Source of the DNA: Betaproteobacteria bacterium
Lineage (GTDB): Bacteria > Pseudomonadota > Gammaproteobacteria > Burkholderiales > SG8-41
Reading direction: 5' to 3'
DNA: 5,440 nucleotides
NCBI GenBank assembly: GCA_029883965.1
Contig: JAOUIN010000161.1
Span: 1-5,440 of the forward strand
Part shown: in pieces, positions 4,814-5,440 of the stretch
Layout of the letters: the number at the start of each line of letters is the position of its first letter
Position numbering within the stretch: the stretch's first letter is position 1
The notes under the pieces: generated by a model
What the model saw: only the letters and a program-made list of their open reading frames with translations
Told to the model about the DNA's origin: nothing
The model's database searches: none
Program-made: the position numbers and the translations under genes

Positions 4814-5440
4814 ATGAATCCCTTGCTCGATTTTTCGGGGCTGCCCCGATTCGCCGATTTCAATGCTGCGCATGTCGCGCCGGCAGTTGATCAGTTGCTC
4901 CAGGAAAACCGCGATCTGATTGCGCGCCTGGCCACCGATTCCGCACCACCGACGTGGGACAACTTTGTCGGCCCGCTGGAGGATGCCAACGAACGCCTGC
5001 ATCGCGCCTGGGGCCAGGTCGGTCACATGAACGCGGTGATGAACAGCCCGCAATTGCGTGAAGCGTACAACGCGAACCTGCCGAAGATCACCCAGTACTA
5101 CACCGAGTTGGGTCAGAACGAAGGCCTTTACCGGAGATTCAAGGCGCTGCGCGCCGGCGCCGGATTTTCGGCGCTCGGCGCACCGCAAAAGAAAATCATC
5201 GACAACGAACTGCGGGATTTCCGCAGGGGCGGGGCCGAACTGGCTGCCGACCGGAAACAACGCTACACCGAAATCAGTGACCGGCTGTCGATGCTGGGTT
5301 CACGCTTCAGCGATAACGTCCTCGACGCCACCAATGCCTGGACACATCTGGTCACCGACGAGACCGAACTCGCCGGGCTGCCGGACGACGCCCGCGAGGC
5401 GGCGCAGGCGGCCGCGGAGGCGGACAAAAAAAAGGGCTGG
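4814..5440 (+). CDS. prlC: Oligopeptidase A (M3 family zinc metallopeptidase), N-terminal part, truncated by the window edge
   Basis: Oligopeptidase A (OpdA/PrlC) is a cytoplasmic thimet-type peptidase that degrades short peptides, including cleaved signal peptides. The reading frame is open for 209 codons to the window end; complete proteins are about 680 aa. The HExxH zinc site lies beyond the window, so catalysis cannot be judged here. The N-terminal helical region is a good family match: MNPLLDFSGLPRFADFNAAH (residues 1-20), TWDNFVGPLEDANERL (about 52-67), HMNAVMNSPQLREAYN (about 74-89), LRDFRRGGAEL (about 134-144), then KQQRYTEISDRLSMLGSRFSDNVLDATNAW-like residues with NVLDATNAWTHLVTDE (about 168-183). 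The start agrees with the family's N-terminus. No Shine-Dalgarno sequence precedes the ATG. The 116-bp gap from pyrC' suggests its own transcription unit. Confidence 0.95.
   Translation, partial: MNPLLDFSGLPRFADFNAAHVAPAVDQLLQENRDLIARLATDSAPPTWDNFVGPLEDANERLHRAWGQVGHMNAVMNSPQLREAYNANLPKITQYYTELGQNEGLYRRFKALRAGAGFSALGAPQKKIIDNELRDFRRGGAELAADRKQRYTEISDRLSMLGSRFSDNVLDATNAWTHLVTDETELAGLPDDAREAAQAAAEADKKKGW
5416..5434 (+). other. dnaX-like slippery heptamer with upstream GGAGG inside prlC
   Basis: A run of eight A's (5426-5433) followed by G reads in frame as AAA AAA AAG, so it contains the zero-frame heptamer A AAA AAG (5428-5434). GGAGG at 5416-5420 lies 7 nt upstream of the heptamer. This is the arrangement that stimulates -1 frameshifting in E. 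coli dnaX. The third element, a downstream stem-loop, would lie past the window edge. It may only reflect Glu-Ala-Asp-Lys codons. Confidence 0.3.

Noticed and set aside
4802..5260. 152-codon open frame on the - strand
   Set aside because: It is opposite the start of prlC, which is a clear oligopeptidase A N-terminus. No domain is recognisable in the antisense product.
1..5440. A novel defence, mobile or biosynthetic system
   Set aside because: Every substantial coding stretch is assigned to a well-known conserved family, intergenic gaps are 116 bp or shorter, and no transposase, integrase, attachment site or repeat array is visible.

Overview
The window looks like ordinary, GC-rich chromosomal DNA from a gammaproteobacterium. 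The best evidence is the gene string algH - yqgF(ruvX) - pyrR - pyrB - pyrC', all on the + strand. This is the arrangement known from Pseudomonas and relatives, and the proteins are readable family members over their whole lengths. I cannot name a genus. I see no mobile element, CRISPR array, tRNA or rRNA.

Layout. Positions 1-822 (- strand) hold the N-terminal 274 residues of a class I photolyase/cryptochrome-family protein, whose 3' end lies outside the window. A 64-bp divergent intergenic region (823-886) carries an imperfect dyad that reads as two face-to-face sigma70-like promoters. The + strand then carries algH (887-1447) and yqgF (1444-1890, 4-bp overlap). A 53-bp gap with repeats follows, then pyrR (1944-2447), pyrB (2453-3412) and pyrC' (3420-4697), nearly back to back. 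A 116-bp AT-rich gap without a recognisable terminator leads into prlC/opdA (oligopeptidase A), of which the first 209 codons are present (4814-5440).

How the genes work together. PyrB is the catalytic aspartate transcarbamoylase chain of pyrimidine synthesis. PyrC' is a dihydroorotase-like chain that has lost nearly all metal ligands, so it is expected to be a structural partner of PyrB (the Pseudomonas-type PyrB/PyrC' dodecamer) and not an enzyme. PyrR is a PRPP-binding uracil phosphoribosyltransferase-fold protein and the probable pyrimidine-responsive regulator. AlgH and YqgF are conserved upstream companions, with YqgF implicated in 16S rRNA 5'-end processing.

No new multi-gene system is visible. 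The points most worth a second look are small: the divergent promoter dyad with an almost leaderless algH, the repeats in front of pyrR, the degenerate metal site of PyrC', an altered loop in YqgF, and a dnaX-like slippery heptamer with an upstream GGAGG in prlC.
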